Shown: positions 49,615-59,935 of the stretch, piece after piece
How the letters are laid out: each line of letters opens with the position of its first letter
Position numbering within the stretch: position 1 is the first letter of the stretch
Assembly: GCF_032062135.1 (NCBI RefSeq)
Contig: NC_092861.1
Span: 64,051,696 to 64,115,695 of the forward strand
Length of the DNA stretch: 64,000 bases
DNA from: Pyxicephalus adspersus
Taxonomy: Eukaryota > Chordata > Amphibia > Anura > Pyxicephalidae
Direction of reading: 5' to 3'
Translations under genes and position numbers: made by a program
Notes under the pieces: generated by a model
Database searches by the model: none
What the model was told of the DNA's origin: nothing
The model's input: the letters and a program-made list of their open reading frames with translations, nothing else

Positions 49615-50031
49615 TACAGAATGTTCCAACGGGACCTTTAAAGGAGGACATTTCTATTGTACAAAAAAGTGTCATGCATCACCCAAGAAAAATTGATACC
49701 ACTTCAGGAAAGGCAAATGACTGCATTTTAGCAAAACAATTATGCAAAGAAAACCATAACTGCTTTTCTTTATATGAAAACTTTAAAAGTCATTGCATTC
49801 ATCCACAAGAATGCACCCTGAGTGATGCTGTACAAGGTTGTTTGACAGCTTGGAGCGAACTGAGGAAGACTGTGATGGGAAATTGCGTATGCCTAAACTC
49901 AACAAAAAGAAAGTGTATCAAAGTTTGGAACAGTATTTATAATAATACTTGCTTACAACATGCAAAAGAAACACATATTTCTAAACATTTAGAGAACAAA
50001 AAATATGTTGTTGATTTTGACTTAGATTCAT
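49615..50031 (+). CDS. GFRAL: GFRAL coding exon 4: extra GFR-alpha domain
   Basis: 417 nt (139 codons) between 'tgtgcag' and 'tcat|gtaagt', phase 1 on both sides. After a 36-residue linker it encodes a ten-cysteine domain at residues about 140-216: DCILAKQLCKENHNC, ENFKSHC, QECTLSDAVQGC, MGNCVCLN, RKCIKVW and NNTC. This is the GFR-alpha/GAS1 cysteine pattern, including the C-x-C pair and a C-x-x-x-W. N-glycosylation sites are NST and NNT. A 26-residue charged tail follows. The splice sites are strong and the frame is fully open. As I recall it, human GFRAL has no counterpart: exon 3 is followed directly by the short linker exon. Confidence 0.9.
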
Positions 50032-50820
50032 GTAAGTATTGAATGTCCTGCAATATGCTCTATTGTGCAAAACTATTAATGGTGGTAACTTAAAAAGCAA
50101 TGTATTTATTGTTCAGTACAGTACAAACAGTGCAATATAAGGGGGCGGACTACATGCACTGTAAACAATACATGTATTCCAAGATAAGTAAGATTTCAAT
50201 GAAAGCAAAGTTTATGAGAAACTTTTTTTTGTGTTTTGAATAGAGTAGCAAAGGGTTATAGCATTAGAACAAAAATGAGAAAATTGACGTACACTTATAA
50301 CCATTATTTTTGGTTTTGGGTTATAGTGGAAAAGTTATAGAAGATTTGTCAGATTGTTATTGCAGTTTTTATATCATTTTTGGGGAATTAGCAAAGCAAA
50401 AATACAAGAAATCTAAAAGTTCAACTAAACCAGAAATATATATGTAGTCATATATTGCTGTATTAAACAGCTCAATTAAACCTCCATCATGCAGATTTTC
50501 ATAATGTGACTTTGCAGTACAATAAATAGACTCAGGGACCTCTCCACTGAAATACAAGTCTATGGGGGAACTCATATGGTGGGAGTTGTGACTGTTGCTC
50601 AGCTATGCTAGAAAATACCATTGGAGAGATTAAACACTATTTGCTGTAGGAGAAAGGGTATTTTAAGGGATTTCAAGATAAAATTAATCACAAACCATAA
50701 AATGCAAAGGGTTCTAGGCTATACAGAATAGAAGTATATATGTGAATAAAGCTATAATTATATATTATATAAGTATACCTTTACTTTGCTTACCATTTAC
50801 TCTTTTATTTGTCTTTTCAG
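50032..50820. other. GFRAL: GFRAL intron 4
   Basis: A 789-bp AT-rich intron, GTAAGT to TTTCAG. Nothing is recognised in it. Confidence 0.85.
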
Positions 50821-50877
50821 ATTCATCTCAAGTGACTATAAATTTAGAATGGGAAAAAAGTTTATTAAAAGATATTG
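50821..50877 (+). CDS. GFRAL: GFRAL coding exon 5, short linker
   Basis: 57 nt (19 codons) between 'cttttcag' and 'attg|gtaaag', phase 1 on both sides. It encodes SSQVTINLEWEKSLLKDI, with no Cys. It sits where human GFRAL has a similar short charged linker before the second domain. The exon is small and weakly conserved. The evidence is the acceptor with its pyrimidine tract, the donor, and a frame that fits both neighbours. Confidence 0.75.
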
Positions 50878-51903
50878 GTAAAGTATTGTTAAAATTCTTA
50901 TACTGGAAATTTGCTCTTCTGCCATTCCTTTATATTATTACTAATTTAGTCACTAGAGCTAGTTTAGCAAGACAGTAAAGGCTATTTTTTTTACCTAGCT
51001 TAGTAAATAAAGTGAAGAGTTCAATTGTAACACTCAGTGGAGATAGAAGTTTGTGTCAAGCTAAACAAAGACAGGCAAGGCCTGTGGTTTAGTGGCAATT
51101 CTCTTCTACACCACTTTGTACCACTAAACGATCCCTATGATTTTGTAGTGGGAACAGCGTTTGGTGCTAGTATGCAATCAGTAGATTGATTCACTGGTAT
51201 CTTTTAATGCAGAATGAACTTGGTTTGTTGGAGATTGGCAAGCAAACAAAAGAAGTTTACATTATGGAGGGTTAGTGTTGGGGATGTAGGGAAGCCTAAT
51301 GTTTAGTTTATTATTATAAATGGGGGGTTGTATTGGAGGATGGATTAGTGTTAGGATTAAAGCCAGGGTAAGTGTGAGGGTAAGGGTAAGAGGTTTAGTG
51401 GTAAAACTATGAAAATGGTTGGGGTTGTTAGGATTACAGGGAGAGTTAATGTGAGGGTTAAAAAAATAATTAGTGTTATAAGGAAGGTTACTGTTTAGGT
51501 TATAAGAAAGATGAGGATGAGAGGAAACTGGACATGTTAAAGCTATATGGAATATTTATTTATTACGTAGAGTTAGTGTCTAGGAAAAATTGTTAGGGTC
51601 TCAGGGAGTGTTAGTGTAAGTGGGTGGCCTTAGACTGGGGCAATGCATTCTGCACTGGGAGTTCTGTGCAAAAAATCATCAGCATTGAAAGTTAATGCAT
51701 TTTTGTGAATGTGAATCTGATCTTTTTTTTAATTTTCCTACAATTAAACATATATTTAGAGCATAGAATAGCTGAACATAAACTATAGTGAATAGGATTA
51801 TTATGTATTTTATTTACATAACAGATATAAAAATTGTCACCTATATGCCAGTTAATTGTTATGTTATAGAAAATGATTTTAATATTTTGACTTTGCTTTT
51901 CAG
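50878..51903. other. GFRAL: GFRAL intron 5 with degenerate 'gttagtgttagg' repeats
   Basis: A 1-kb intron. Between about 51260 and 51640 the sequence is a degenerate series of 'ggttagtgttagg' and 'agggtaagtgtgaggg' units. Neither flank holds anything recognisable. Confidence 0.75.
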
Positions 51904-52234
51904 AATATAAAGGTCCAATGTCCTGCTTGGAGGTTGCAACACTTTGCATTGGAGACTCTGTATGCAATAAGCACTTGGCTGTACTTATGAAGTCGTGTCC
52001 TGTTAATGGAAACACATGTACTGTAAAGGACTGTCACAAGACAATGCGTTCATTCTATGAATCAATGCCTTTTAACGTTTCCCAACTTCTGGCTTTTTGT
52101 GATTGTGACCAATCTGATGAGGACTGTCAACGTGCTGGAGAAGTGCTGCATAGTAGATCATGTTCATTTACCACAGATATACCTGTATCATGTCTTCATG
52201 TGGTCAGTAGCTGTCTAGATAATGAGCTGTGCAG
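51904..52234 (+). CDS. GFRAL: GFRAL coding exon 6, GDF15-binding domain
   Basis: 331 nt between 'cttttcag' and 'tgcag|gtttgt', entered in phase 1 and left in phase 2. It encodes a complete ten-cysteine domain equivalent to human D2, the main GDF15-binding domain: MSCLEVATLCIGDSVCNKHL, KSCPVNGNTCTVKDC, NVSQLLAFCDC, QSDEDCQ and EVLHSRSC. It ends with the start of D3, PVSCLHVVSSCLDNELCR. Identity to human GFRAL is highest here, notably in the LLAFCDC region and in the final NDELCR-like block. Confidence 0.96.
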
Positions 52235-52541
52235 GTTTGTCTAAAAATACCTCTAAATCAAGAAATGTATACAAAAAGTAACAATAGCATAGATTAGCAT
52301 TCAAGTTAATGTAAGTGAGGGGTGGAAACAGTTTGACTATTAGATATGGAATCACTAAATACACGCACACACACACATTGTAATCTTTAGCTTAAAGATT
52401 TGTCATGCCTTTAGTATCACATAATATAAAAAGATACATGACCTATTCTGGTGAAATATTAGTATTATGTATTATGATAGCAATGAATAATACCATTAAT
52501 TTGTAAACATTGTCTTCATATTTATATTTATATTTCTGCAG
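52235..52541. other. GFRAL: GFRAL intron 6
   Basis: A 307-bp intron, GTTTGT to TCTGCAG, with a short (CA)n run near 52360-52378. Nothing else is seen. Confidence 0.9.
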
Positions 52542-52792
52542 AGATAGATATGGAGCTTATCAGTCAAAATGTTGGGAACACACTAACAGATGCCATAATG
52601 AAAGAAACTGTTTGCTAGGCTTGAGCAAAGAAGATATAACTTGCACTGGCAGTGAAGAATGTCGAGCTGCATACATTGGAACGTTTGGAACAAAGCTGCA
52701 AACTCCATGCACATGTGACATTGGACTTGATTATGAGGAACAACACTTGTGTGACTTGTATTCTCACATACTGAATGGCAAATCCTGCTTGA
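52542..52792 (+). CDS. GFRAL: GFRAL coding exon 7, domain D3
   Basis: 251 nt between 'tctgcag' and 'ttga|gtaagc', entered in phase 2 and left in phase 1. It encodes the rest of the last GFR-alpha-type domain: QSKCWEHTNRCHNERNC, EDITCTGSEECRAAYIG, TPCTCDIGL, HLCDLYSHIL and KSCL. The order QSKCW, then the C-x-G-S-x-x-C-x-A-A-Y-I block, is a strong match to GFRAL and to other GFR-alpha proteins. D3 is the part that faces RET in the known complex. Confidence 0.96.
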
Positions 52793-54455
52793 GTAAGCTA
52801 AATTGCTGGAGTTTAAAATATGTATTTGTAAACCCTTAAAAAAAGGACTTCTGCATCATTTACTTCTAAAAGTTCTCTAATTATTATCAAAGTTAATATA
52901 GATAATTTTGGCAACACTGTTTAGCATAGAACACACCCAATACTTTAAACAACATCCAAAATCTTAAAAAATAAAATTAGGCACCTCATACTCAAGTCCA
53001 AGGGGCTGCCATAAATATGTCATACCTTCGTCATATGCTGCATTTAAAAGATATTTCATTGCTATAGCTTTGCACTTTTCATCTAAAGCAGATAAAGCTA
53101 TAGTGGTGTATTTCAGATTCACCTCTTCACACAGTCCTACATACAAAGGTCACTGTCTCCAATAAGATTCTAGAGCAGGGGTTCCTAAACTGCATTCTTA
53201 AGAACCAGGTATAAATTATAAAGTTGCCATTATGCAATGCTGTATATGTACTAGGCACCCCTTGACACTTCAAAGAGTCAAAGTTTATTTTTGCCACATT
53301 GCAATAAAAGCAGGTAGAGTTTAAAGCAGGATTGCTAACTAGATCCTGAGTCTACTTACTATGTACACAGCACAGAACACATGTGCCAAAGTCCTAATGC
53401 CTAAGTAATATGCTTTATTTGCTGTGTCATAACAAGTCTCAAAGACAAATTTAAAAGTTAAATAGTTAAACCTGCTTTTTCTGAATACAATTAGAATTAC
53501 AGAAGACACAGGGAACTATCATCCTGTATAAGCTAAGGAAGAGCTTCATTAAAATAGTCAAGGACTTTACTGTTACTTTTGCATCTCTTGTCTACCACAT
53601 ACCTTTGTGCACTTGTTCATTAAGAACTGCATTCCGCTGCATTCAGCTCTGGCTAATACATGCAGCACATCTACTCCATCACTGTGAAAGACTGCAAGCA
53701 CTACCTTGCTCCTGTATATTTTGGATATTACCAGAATATGCCTTCATTTTCAGTGGAGAATATTTTATATTTTAAAATAGTTTTCTTAGCGCTCATACCT
53801 TACCTTAATGTTCTCAACATGTCCCCTGAGAAAACTATTGGGCCAGGTGACGATTTATTTTCTTCCATATATAGGGATACCTTTGTATTGACTAATTGTC
53901 ACATTTCCTATGATTTTCTGGGACTGAAATCCTCTAAATGTTTGTAACTTTGTAACGATGAATATCATATATCAAGATTGTATGTGACTTTTGACATTTA
54001 ATACACTTTTGATTGCCAAAAACCCCTGTCTTTTCATCTCTCTATTGAATCAACATGGTCTTAAACCCAACAGACCAATCTGCACATCACTGTTTCCAAG
54101 GCTCTGTGTAATAAAAAATAAAAACTACTGCTAATGTCTTAAAAATTAAATCAAGATCACTTTCTTCATGATCTTCATTCTCATGATTATTCATGAGAAT
54201 CCCTAGTGGCAAATTTAAAATTGTTTCATGACTGGTTAAAAAAAAATCAAGCTTGTATAATATAGCATTTTAAAGATAATCTTTCCCCTTTCCTTTTTTC
54301 ACTGATACTGTCTGCATAAATATTTTTAATATTAACATGAAATAAGCTACCATGAAAAACAAATTTTACAATAAAATGAATTCTCTGCAATTGTTTTACC
54401 CTTTTTTTAAATTGTTTTTTTTTTTAAATAAAGATGTTTTTGATCTCTTCTATAG
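52793..54455. other. GFRAL: GFRAL intron 7
   Basis: A 1.66-kb intron, GTAAGC to TATAG. A 95-codon open frame at 53660-53947 is not conserved-looking. No transposon is recognised. Confidence 0.85.
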
Positions 54456-54539
54456 AAAGAATAACTGCAAGAAATATTCATGCATCATACAGCGACACAC
54501 AAGATGAGCAATTACCAAAACCACGCATTTTTCAAAGTG
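54456..54539 (+). CDS. GFRAL: GFRAL coding exon 8, juxtamembrane stalk
   Basis: 84 nt (28 codons) between 'ttctatag' and 'agtg|gtgagt', phase 1 on both sides. It encodes a polar stalk, RITARNIHASYSDTQDEQLP followed by KPRIFQS, with no Cys. Human GFRAL has a stalk of about this length at the same place, but with little sequence identity. It is supported by splice sites and frame. Confidence 0.8.
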
Positions 54540-54804
54540 GTGAGTGAATTATGTGTACTTAAAGATGACTGTACGTTTCCTAATATTAGCTGCAGGTAGC
54601 TACAGGCATGATGTTGCTTACAGCATCCTCCAAGTGTCCTTGATTATCTATAGTTAGTGGGCAGTAACAGTACCTCTTCGGAGCATCAATGAAAATAAAG
54701 CCTTAACTGTCTGTAATTGCACACTGCTTTGACAAAATAATATCAGTTAGAGTTTAGATCTCATTTACATAGTACACGTTATAATTGTATATTGTCTCTT
54801 CTAG
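54540..54804. other. GFRAL: GFRAL intron 8
   Basis: A 265-bp intron, GTGAGT to TTCTAG. Nothing is recognised in it. Confidence 0.85.
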
Positions 54805-54886
54805 ATGCAATAATATATATTATTGCCTATACTTCTGGGATAATTTTAATTTCTGGAATTATTCTTTTGGCCTTACTACAGACAAG
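54805..54886 (+). CDS. GFRAL: GFRAL coding exon 9, transmembrane segment
   Basis: 82 nt between 'cttctag' and 'caag|gtaaga', entered in phase 1 and left in phase 2. It encodes AIIYIIAYTSGIILISGIIL followed by LALLQT, a single membrane-spanning helix at residues about 485-507. A true transmembrane helix followed by a basic tail is what separates GFRAL from the GPI-anchored GFR-alpha receptors, so this exon supports the orthology call. Confidence 0.9.
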
Positions 54887-55097
54887 GTAAGAATACAGGA
54901 TACAATATACTGGAGTCATTTATGACATAAAAATTTGAGCAAACATCAAAGATTTTTGTGTATTATCTTTCTTTCCTCCTATCTCTAATTAATTTCCAGT
55001 TATCCTGCTTACTAAATAATGTTCAGTTGGAAAAAAAATAGGGGAGATGACACACAGAGCTTAGTATTTATATTTATTGCGATCTAGAAAACGTCTT

Positions 55098-55430
55098 AGG
55101 CTAGGTACACAATGCAATGGTTCTTAATCGATAAGCCCGATAATCGGCTCAGTGCTAACATCGGACGAGAATCTTGCATGTGTACAGGGCTCATCATCCA
55201 TCATCTGAAGGACCATCCTGGCGGATCCACAGATGATGGACAGCAAACAAACGTAATGGAAGTAAAAAGGGAGAGAGCACAGTGGGGTGCTGCTCCGTCG
55301 TCCCCCCCCCCTCTTTATGGAGCAGAACAGCGCTGTATGTACAGCACTTCTTCATGCATCGTGCAGTCATTAGTCATTCAAAAGGATTGTGAAGGATCCT
55401 TTCCAACATTAGTATACATAGCCTTAGACT
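55098..55430. mobile_element. MITE of 'ggctacgtacac' family, copy 3
   Basis: The left end 'ttaggctaggtacacaatgc' and the right end, read in reverse ('ctaaggctatgtatactaat'), form inverted repeats. The internal 'ggaccatcctggcggatcca' is shared with the copies at 43283 and 45300. A 119-codon frame across it is incidental. Confidence 0.75.
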
Positions 55431-56261
55431 CAACACATCTGCTGACATATTTTATCCTTAGTAAGGCTTAATCATGGGAACTGTGCAGGAATCATACAAG
55501 TAACATTAAACATACCCTTAATACAATATCAAGTGCATCATTAATAATCAAGGAAAAAAAAGAGAAGAAAAGGTAAAGTTGTAGTAAAATTGCTGTATGC
55601 ATTTCTACTGAGGAGATTCATCTTCTCTATTTATTCTGATGACCACTGTCACTGAAAGTGATAGAAAATATAAAAGGTAGAGTTCACATGAACCACATGC
55701 TGGGTGACAGTGAAGGGAAACGTGCACTGGTGACCATTGTCTAATTATTTACTAGGAAATCTCTGAAGCATGACACATACTGCAAACATTATTCTGTTTG
55801 GCTTTGCATATCATTTAATGTTATTGCAAATATGAGATATTTTGCTTTTAATCAATAATGATCCTGCATTTTTAACTCTAAAAATGAAAAAAACCTAAAA
55901 TCAGTCACAAAAATAGAAAGCATTCCATGCATAGTTCAATCAAATTACCTCCCTGCTGTTTTATTATAAATATCCAATACAGTAATCTCCCTGTTATCAG
56001 GTACTCAGGTAACCGGCACTCTCAAGCAACGGGCGCCCCTTTTCTTCCCCTGCGGTCAGCTGTTACTTGTGGTTATACCACTTGTGGCCAGCTGTAGTCT
56101 TCAGTATAAAAAAACTGCAACTTTATTATAATATTCTGCTCACCTACATCATAATATTATTAATGATAATCTGCACCTATACTTCATTACCCTATTCTTC
56201 TCCCATTATTTGTTATAAAAAATTATATTATTCTGCTCCTGTGCCTATTATATTATATATT

Positions 56262-56340
56262 TAATGTACAGCGCTGCATATTTTGTTGGCGCTATATAAA
56301 TCCTGTTTAATATTAATAATAATATAATAATAATAATTGC
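56262..56340 (+). mobile_element. LINE 3' tail, 5'-truncated
   Basis: 'tgtacagcgctgcatatttt' plus 'gttggcgctatataaatcct' and a (taa)n tail match the end of the copy at 59840-59930 ('ctgcaaaatacattggcagt', 'ataaaaatcctgttgatt', att tail). Extreme 5' truncation with a simple-repeat tail is typical of CR1/L2-like retroposition. Confidence 0.7.
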
Positions 56341-57019
56341 ATGCCCCCATTATTTTGATAACATGTCCCAAAACCTAATTAAAATAATCGATTCCATTGT
56401 TTGTTGTTATTATTTGAAAAATGTTTCTCAATAAAAATCTATTAAAACAAAAATAATCTGTTCCTATATTATTATCTATATAATAATAATAATAATAATA
56501 TTGAATATTTTTATTTGTTTTTTTTTATGCATATATATGCATTTACAAAGCTGTTATAGTAGCTGGTATAGTACAGGGTAAAGAAATGTTTAGGCATACT
56601 TTTAGCTCTCAAGCAATCAGAAAATGCATTTATCTAGAATCTATCAATCTCTGTGGGTGCCGGATAATGGGGAGTTTACTATATATTTTACAAAGGTGTT
56701 AAAGCATGACTTGTCAATATATATTTATAAATATATAAATATTTAATTGATATCGGAAATATTTATTCAGATGAAATTTGTTTCTTTGGTAAATATATTT
56801 GTGTTACTTTTTGTGAACTTTTTTTATAGCAAACAAACAGCAATATATTTTAGGTACATCTTTTTTAAACATCAGTTTAACTGCTTTATAGCTAGAATAT
56901 TGGTGGTATCATTGTGCTAGAGGTAGTGAAAAAAATACAAATACAAAAAACAAATATATGCAGTTCCTTTTAATATTACAAGCTAAATGGATTAATTGAC
57001 ATGCTTGTTATTTTTTCAG

Positions 57020-57086
57020 AGCCTGTAGATCACAAAAGAAAGGTAACGCTCCAAGAAGAAATGCCTCAGAAAGTTTAATAAACTAG
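57020..57086 (+). CDS. GFRAL: GFRAL last coding exon 10, cytoplasmic tail
   Basis: 67 nt from 'ttttcag' to TAG at 57084-57086, entered in phase 2. It encodes ACRSQKKGNAPRRNASESLI plus a final Asn. Together with exon 9 this makes a basic cytoplasmic tail of about 25 residues with no signalling motif, as expected for a co-receptor that relies on RET. Summed lengths of the ten exons are 1,599 nt, that is 532 codons and a stop. Confidence 0.85.
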
Positions 57087-57148
57087 TAATCATTATAAAA
57101 ATATATTATATGGTATATATTTTTTAGCATTCTGTATACTATGCCTTC

Positions 57149-57154
57149 AATAAA
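57149..57154 (+). terminator. GFRAL: Polyadenylation signal AATAAA of GFRAL
   Basis: AATAAA lies 63 bp after the stop, followed by 'gtttagtgcttatag', and would give a very short 3' UTR. The position is plausible for use, and no transcript evidence is available. Confidence 0.6.
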
Positions 57155-58364
57155 GTTTAGTGCTTATAGTTAAAGGTAGTGCTGTATTTTATATGTTTAA
57201 ATATATATTTGTATAATATATTTGTTTATGTGTAATCATATACAGACTTTTGTCAGATTTGTATAATGAATGTTATGAATTCAAGGGTCATGAAAAAGGC
57301 AAAGCTGTTTTTTTGGAAACAGCTTTTTTTCAGAAAAGAAAGATGTCCTCAGGGGATTTCCTAATTCTACTACCCTGTAGTCTCTTGCATTCTCAATTAC
57401 ATAACACAAAAAAAAAAAAAATAAAGGTTTCTTGTAATGTGCAGAGTAGGTGGAAAAAACAGATGTCACTCTAGTTCTAAACTGACCCTTTCTACATTTT
57501 TAATTGTCCTTTACTAAACTGTGTTTTAATTGTATTGTAAAAGCAATGAATGTATTCCAAAGCATTAAAAATACTGCCCATGTATTTCTAGGCTAGTTAT
57601 AGTATATGACCATTTTTAAAGATTTTTTGGATAAGTAACCTTAATGCCAGGATATAGTGGAAACACCCAGTACAGAAATACCTAAATACATTTATATGTT
57701 CCTTCGCACTATAAAAAATGTAATCAATCAACTCATTATTAGCATAAATTCAGAAGTTCTTAAATAGACCTGGAGACCTATATTTATATATAATGCATAT
57801 AGGTGGCTATATTCTAATAGGAAATATTGTAAGTGCTCAAATTTGTAAACCTTCTAATTTTAGGATAAATCTTGACACACATCGTCCTTAGGCTTCCTCA
57901 GGGATATTTTTAAAAAAATGTAGTTGTAATGTCAAATATACTAAGTAGTTACTAGACCCTTTAATTGCTTTTCCTATGGTAGAAGTAGGATGTCCGAATG
58001 AGAAACAGACAGTATTAGGTTTAGGAAAGAAGGAAGTAGAAAGTACTGATGTTTTCACAAAAATCAATGGCTTTTACCATTGAGTAAAACTGATAATATT
58101 GTCATCATAACTGTAATAATGAATAATAGTAATAATATCCTGATAAATGGTTAATAAATTAATGCTGTGTCAATCACTAATGTTCAGCTAAATCTAAATT
58201 GCTGTTAAAATCAAGAATGTGCAAAAGAGATGTGATAACTGAAAATAAACACTCTGATAATGTGCTTTGTGTCTTATTTCAAATAGTAATATGACTATGT
58301 ACCTGATCTTAGCACCTTAACAAATCACCCTTTTTTATTTCCAACAAAGCAATATAATTGGAGG
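57155..58364. other. Intergenic downstream of GFRAL, nothing recognised
   Basis: AT-rich DNA. Overlapping open frames on both strands at 57250-57474 are without resemblance to known proteins. Confidence 0.5.
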
Positions 58365-58677
58365 TAAGAAATGACGAAACTAAAAATGGCAACTAAACTA
58401 AAAAAAAAAATTATATCCTTACTTCCGCAGAGCCTCTGATCCAGCATGCGCAAAAGGGGCAGCAAAAACCCCTCCTAGGTTGCTTGATCCCAGGAGGTTG
58501 TGCTCCCATTCAGTCTTTACCACTGCGGCAGTAAAGACTTAAATGGAGTTGCTTCACCCTTTTTTTTTTTTTTTTTTTGCAGTTAAAAAAAACAGCAATA
58601 TTTTAACTTTATATAAAAGGGTTGTCTACCCTTGCATTTAAAGTAAAAACTTTGGTGATAGGTCCGCTTTAAAGCAG
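58365..58677. mobile_element. 'ttaaag' MITE family, copy with T-run
   Basis: It ends 'ggtgataggtccgctttaaa' and contains 'aagggttgtctacccttgca' plus 'tttaaagtaaaaac', shared with 45061-45236. A run of about 22 T lies at 58558-58579. The left terminus is only roughly placed. Confidence 0.55.
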
Positions 58678-58980
58678 AACTAAAGTTCCACTTAAAAAAA
58701 TTACAAGGGCTTTATTGCAGGAAGAGACAGGCAATATCCTTCCTGCAATATGCATTCTAACCTTCTTTATTGCTTTCTCATATGCCAAAATTGCTGAGCT
58801 TTGCAGGACCCACAATCTTCTCTGCTATATTACCTCCTAATTTAGAAAACTTGAATAAAGACCTATAAATCTGGCAGCTCCTACTCACTATGATGGCCAC
58901 CATAATAGCAATTTCTGCCCAATATATCAATCTGGGTATGCCACTTACCCTGCCACACGTTTCTTCCATTCCAGCGTCAG
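58670..58980. mobile_element. 'ttaaagcagaactaaag' element, adjacent copy
   Basis: It begins 'ctttaaagcagaactaaagt' right where the preceding element ends and continues through 'gcaggaagagacaggcaata'. The same start is seen at 35460. The right boundary is unclear. Confidence 0.45.
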
Positions 58981-59179
58981 ATCTTACACCATGCTTTCTA
59001 TACTCATGTTTAGGGCACTTTATTAAGACCTATGTCAATTTTTAAAGGATGAAAATTGTTAACTGCCACTTGTCACTGTATTATATTATAGTGCATGTTC
59101 CAATTGATGACAGTCCATATATTGTTCTTTATATGTGGAGAACCATATAGAGTATGATCATTATGACGATTTTGGTTAT

Positions 59180-59935
59180 CCTGGTGGATAGTGGTTTTTT
59201 ATCTCTAAATCTCTAAACTTCCTGGCTCTCACTGGCCCAGTTTCACAATTTTTGGATAACTTTGCCTCTTGGTTACCACACATTCTTTCCCATGACCTGC
59301 CCACCCTCATTCTCTGTGACGTTAATGACTTTAACAATGCTGTTTGGCTGGGGAACCATCCTTCCAAACAGCTCTTATTTACCCTCTCCTTTGGACTCAC
59401 ACAGAACATAAACAGCCACACACATATCACTTGACACACTTCATTGGCCTCCATTTCACCTTAGAAACAAATTCAAGCTCCCATGCTTTGCCTTCAAATC
59501 CCGCCACAGTTCTTGTCCCACTTACATTTCTGACATGGTAAAAAAAATACTCCCCCAGCTGCTCTTTTCACTCCTCCAATGACCTACTACTAACTTCCTC
59601 ATCACACGCACAGGTCCAAGACTTTTCCAGAGCTGCCCCAACTCTCTGGAATGGTCTTCCTCATCTTGTTCAAATCACTCCTACTTTCTGCTGATTTAAA
59701 AAACCCAATACAATAATTTTTTAAAACTTGCCTACCTGTCTTCCTCTGTCTTTTTAAACCCCTACTACTTCCCAGCACTAAATATCTTCCCTCCTATTGT
59801 GTTTTACTTCCCCCACCTCCTAGATCACCTCCTACAGAGCTGCAAAATACATTGGCAGTATAAAAATCCTGTTGATTATTATTATTATTAATAATATTAT
59901 TAATAATAATAATATTAATAATAATAATACTGTCT
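59180..59935 (+). mobile_element. CR1/L2/Rex1-type LINE, internally deleted, 3' end intact
   Basis: Same family as the minus-strand fragment at 1-2264. It shows endonuclease residues near 59240-59330 (SQFLDNFASWLPHILSHDLP, then TLILCDVNDF), then jumps to the ORF C-terminus (FKSRHSSCPTYISDM near 59490). After stops comes the 3' UTR and an (att)n tail at 59878-59933. The reverse transcriptase is deleted, so the copy is dead. Confidence 0.8.

Larger units (their letters stand above)
54887..57019. other. GFRAL: GFRAL intron 9
   Basis: A 2.1-kb intron containing a 'ggctacgtacac'-family MITE (55098-55430) and a LINE 3' tail (56262-56340). The remainder is AT-rich and unremarkable. Confidence 0.8.

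Noticed and set aside
51918..52015. Possible separate small gene on the minus strand at 51692-52015
   Set aside because: It is antisense to GFRAL exon 6 and has no independent support.
55112..55471. 119-codon + strand frame
   Set aside because: It covers a MITE with inverted ends inside GFRAL intron 9.
58778..58969. 63-codon minus-strand frame considered as an HMGCLL1 exon
   Set aside because: No lyase motif is visible, and the stretch starts with a MITE terminus shared with 35460.
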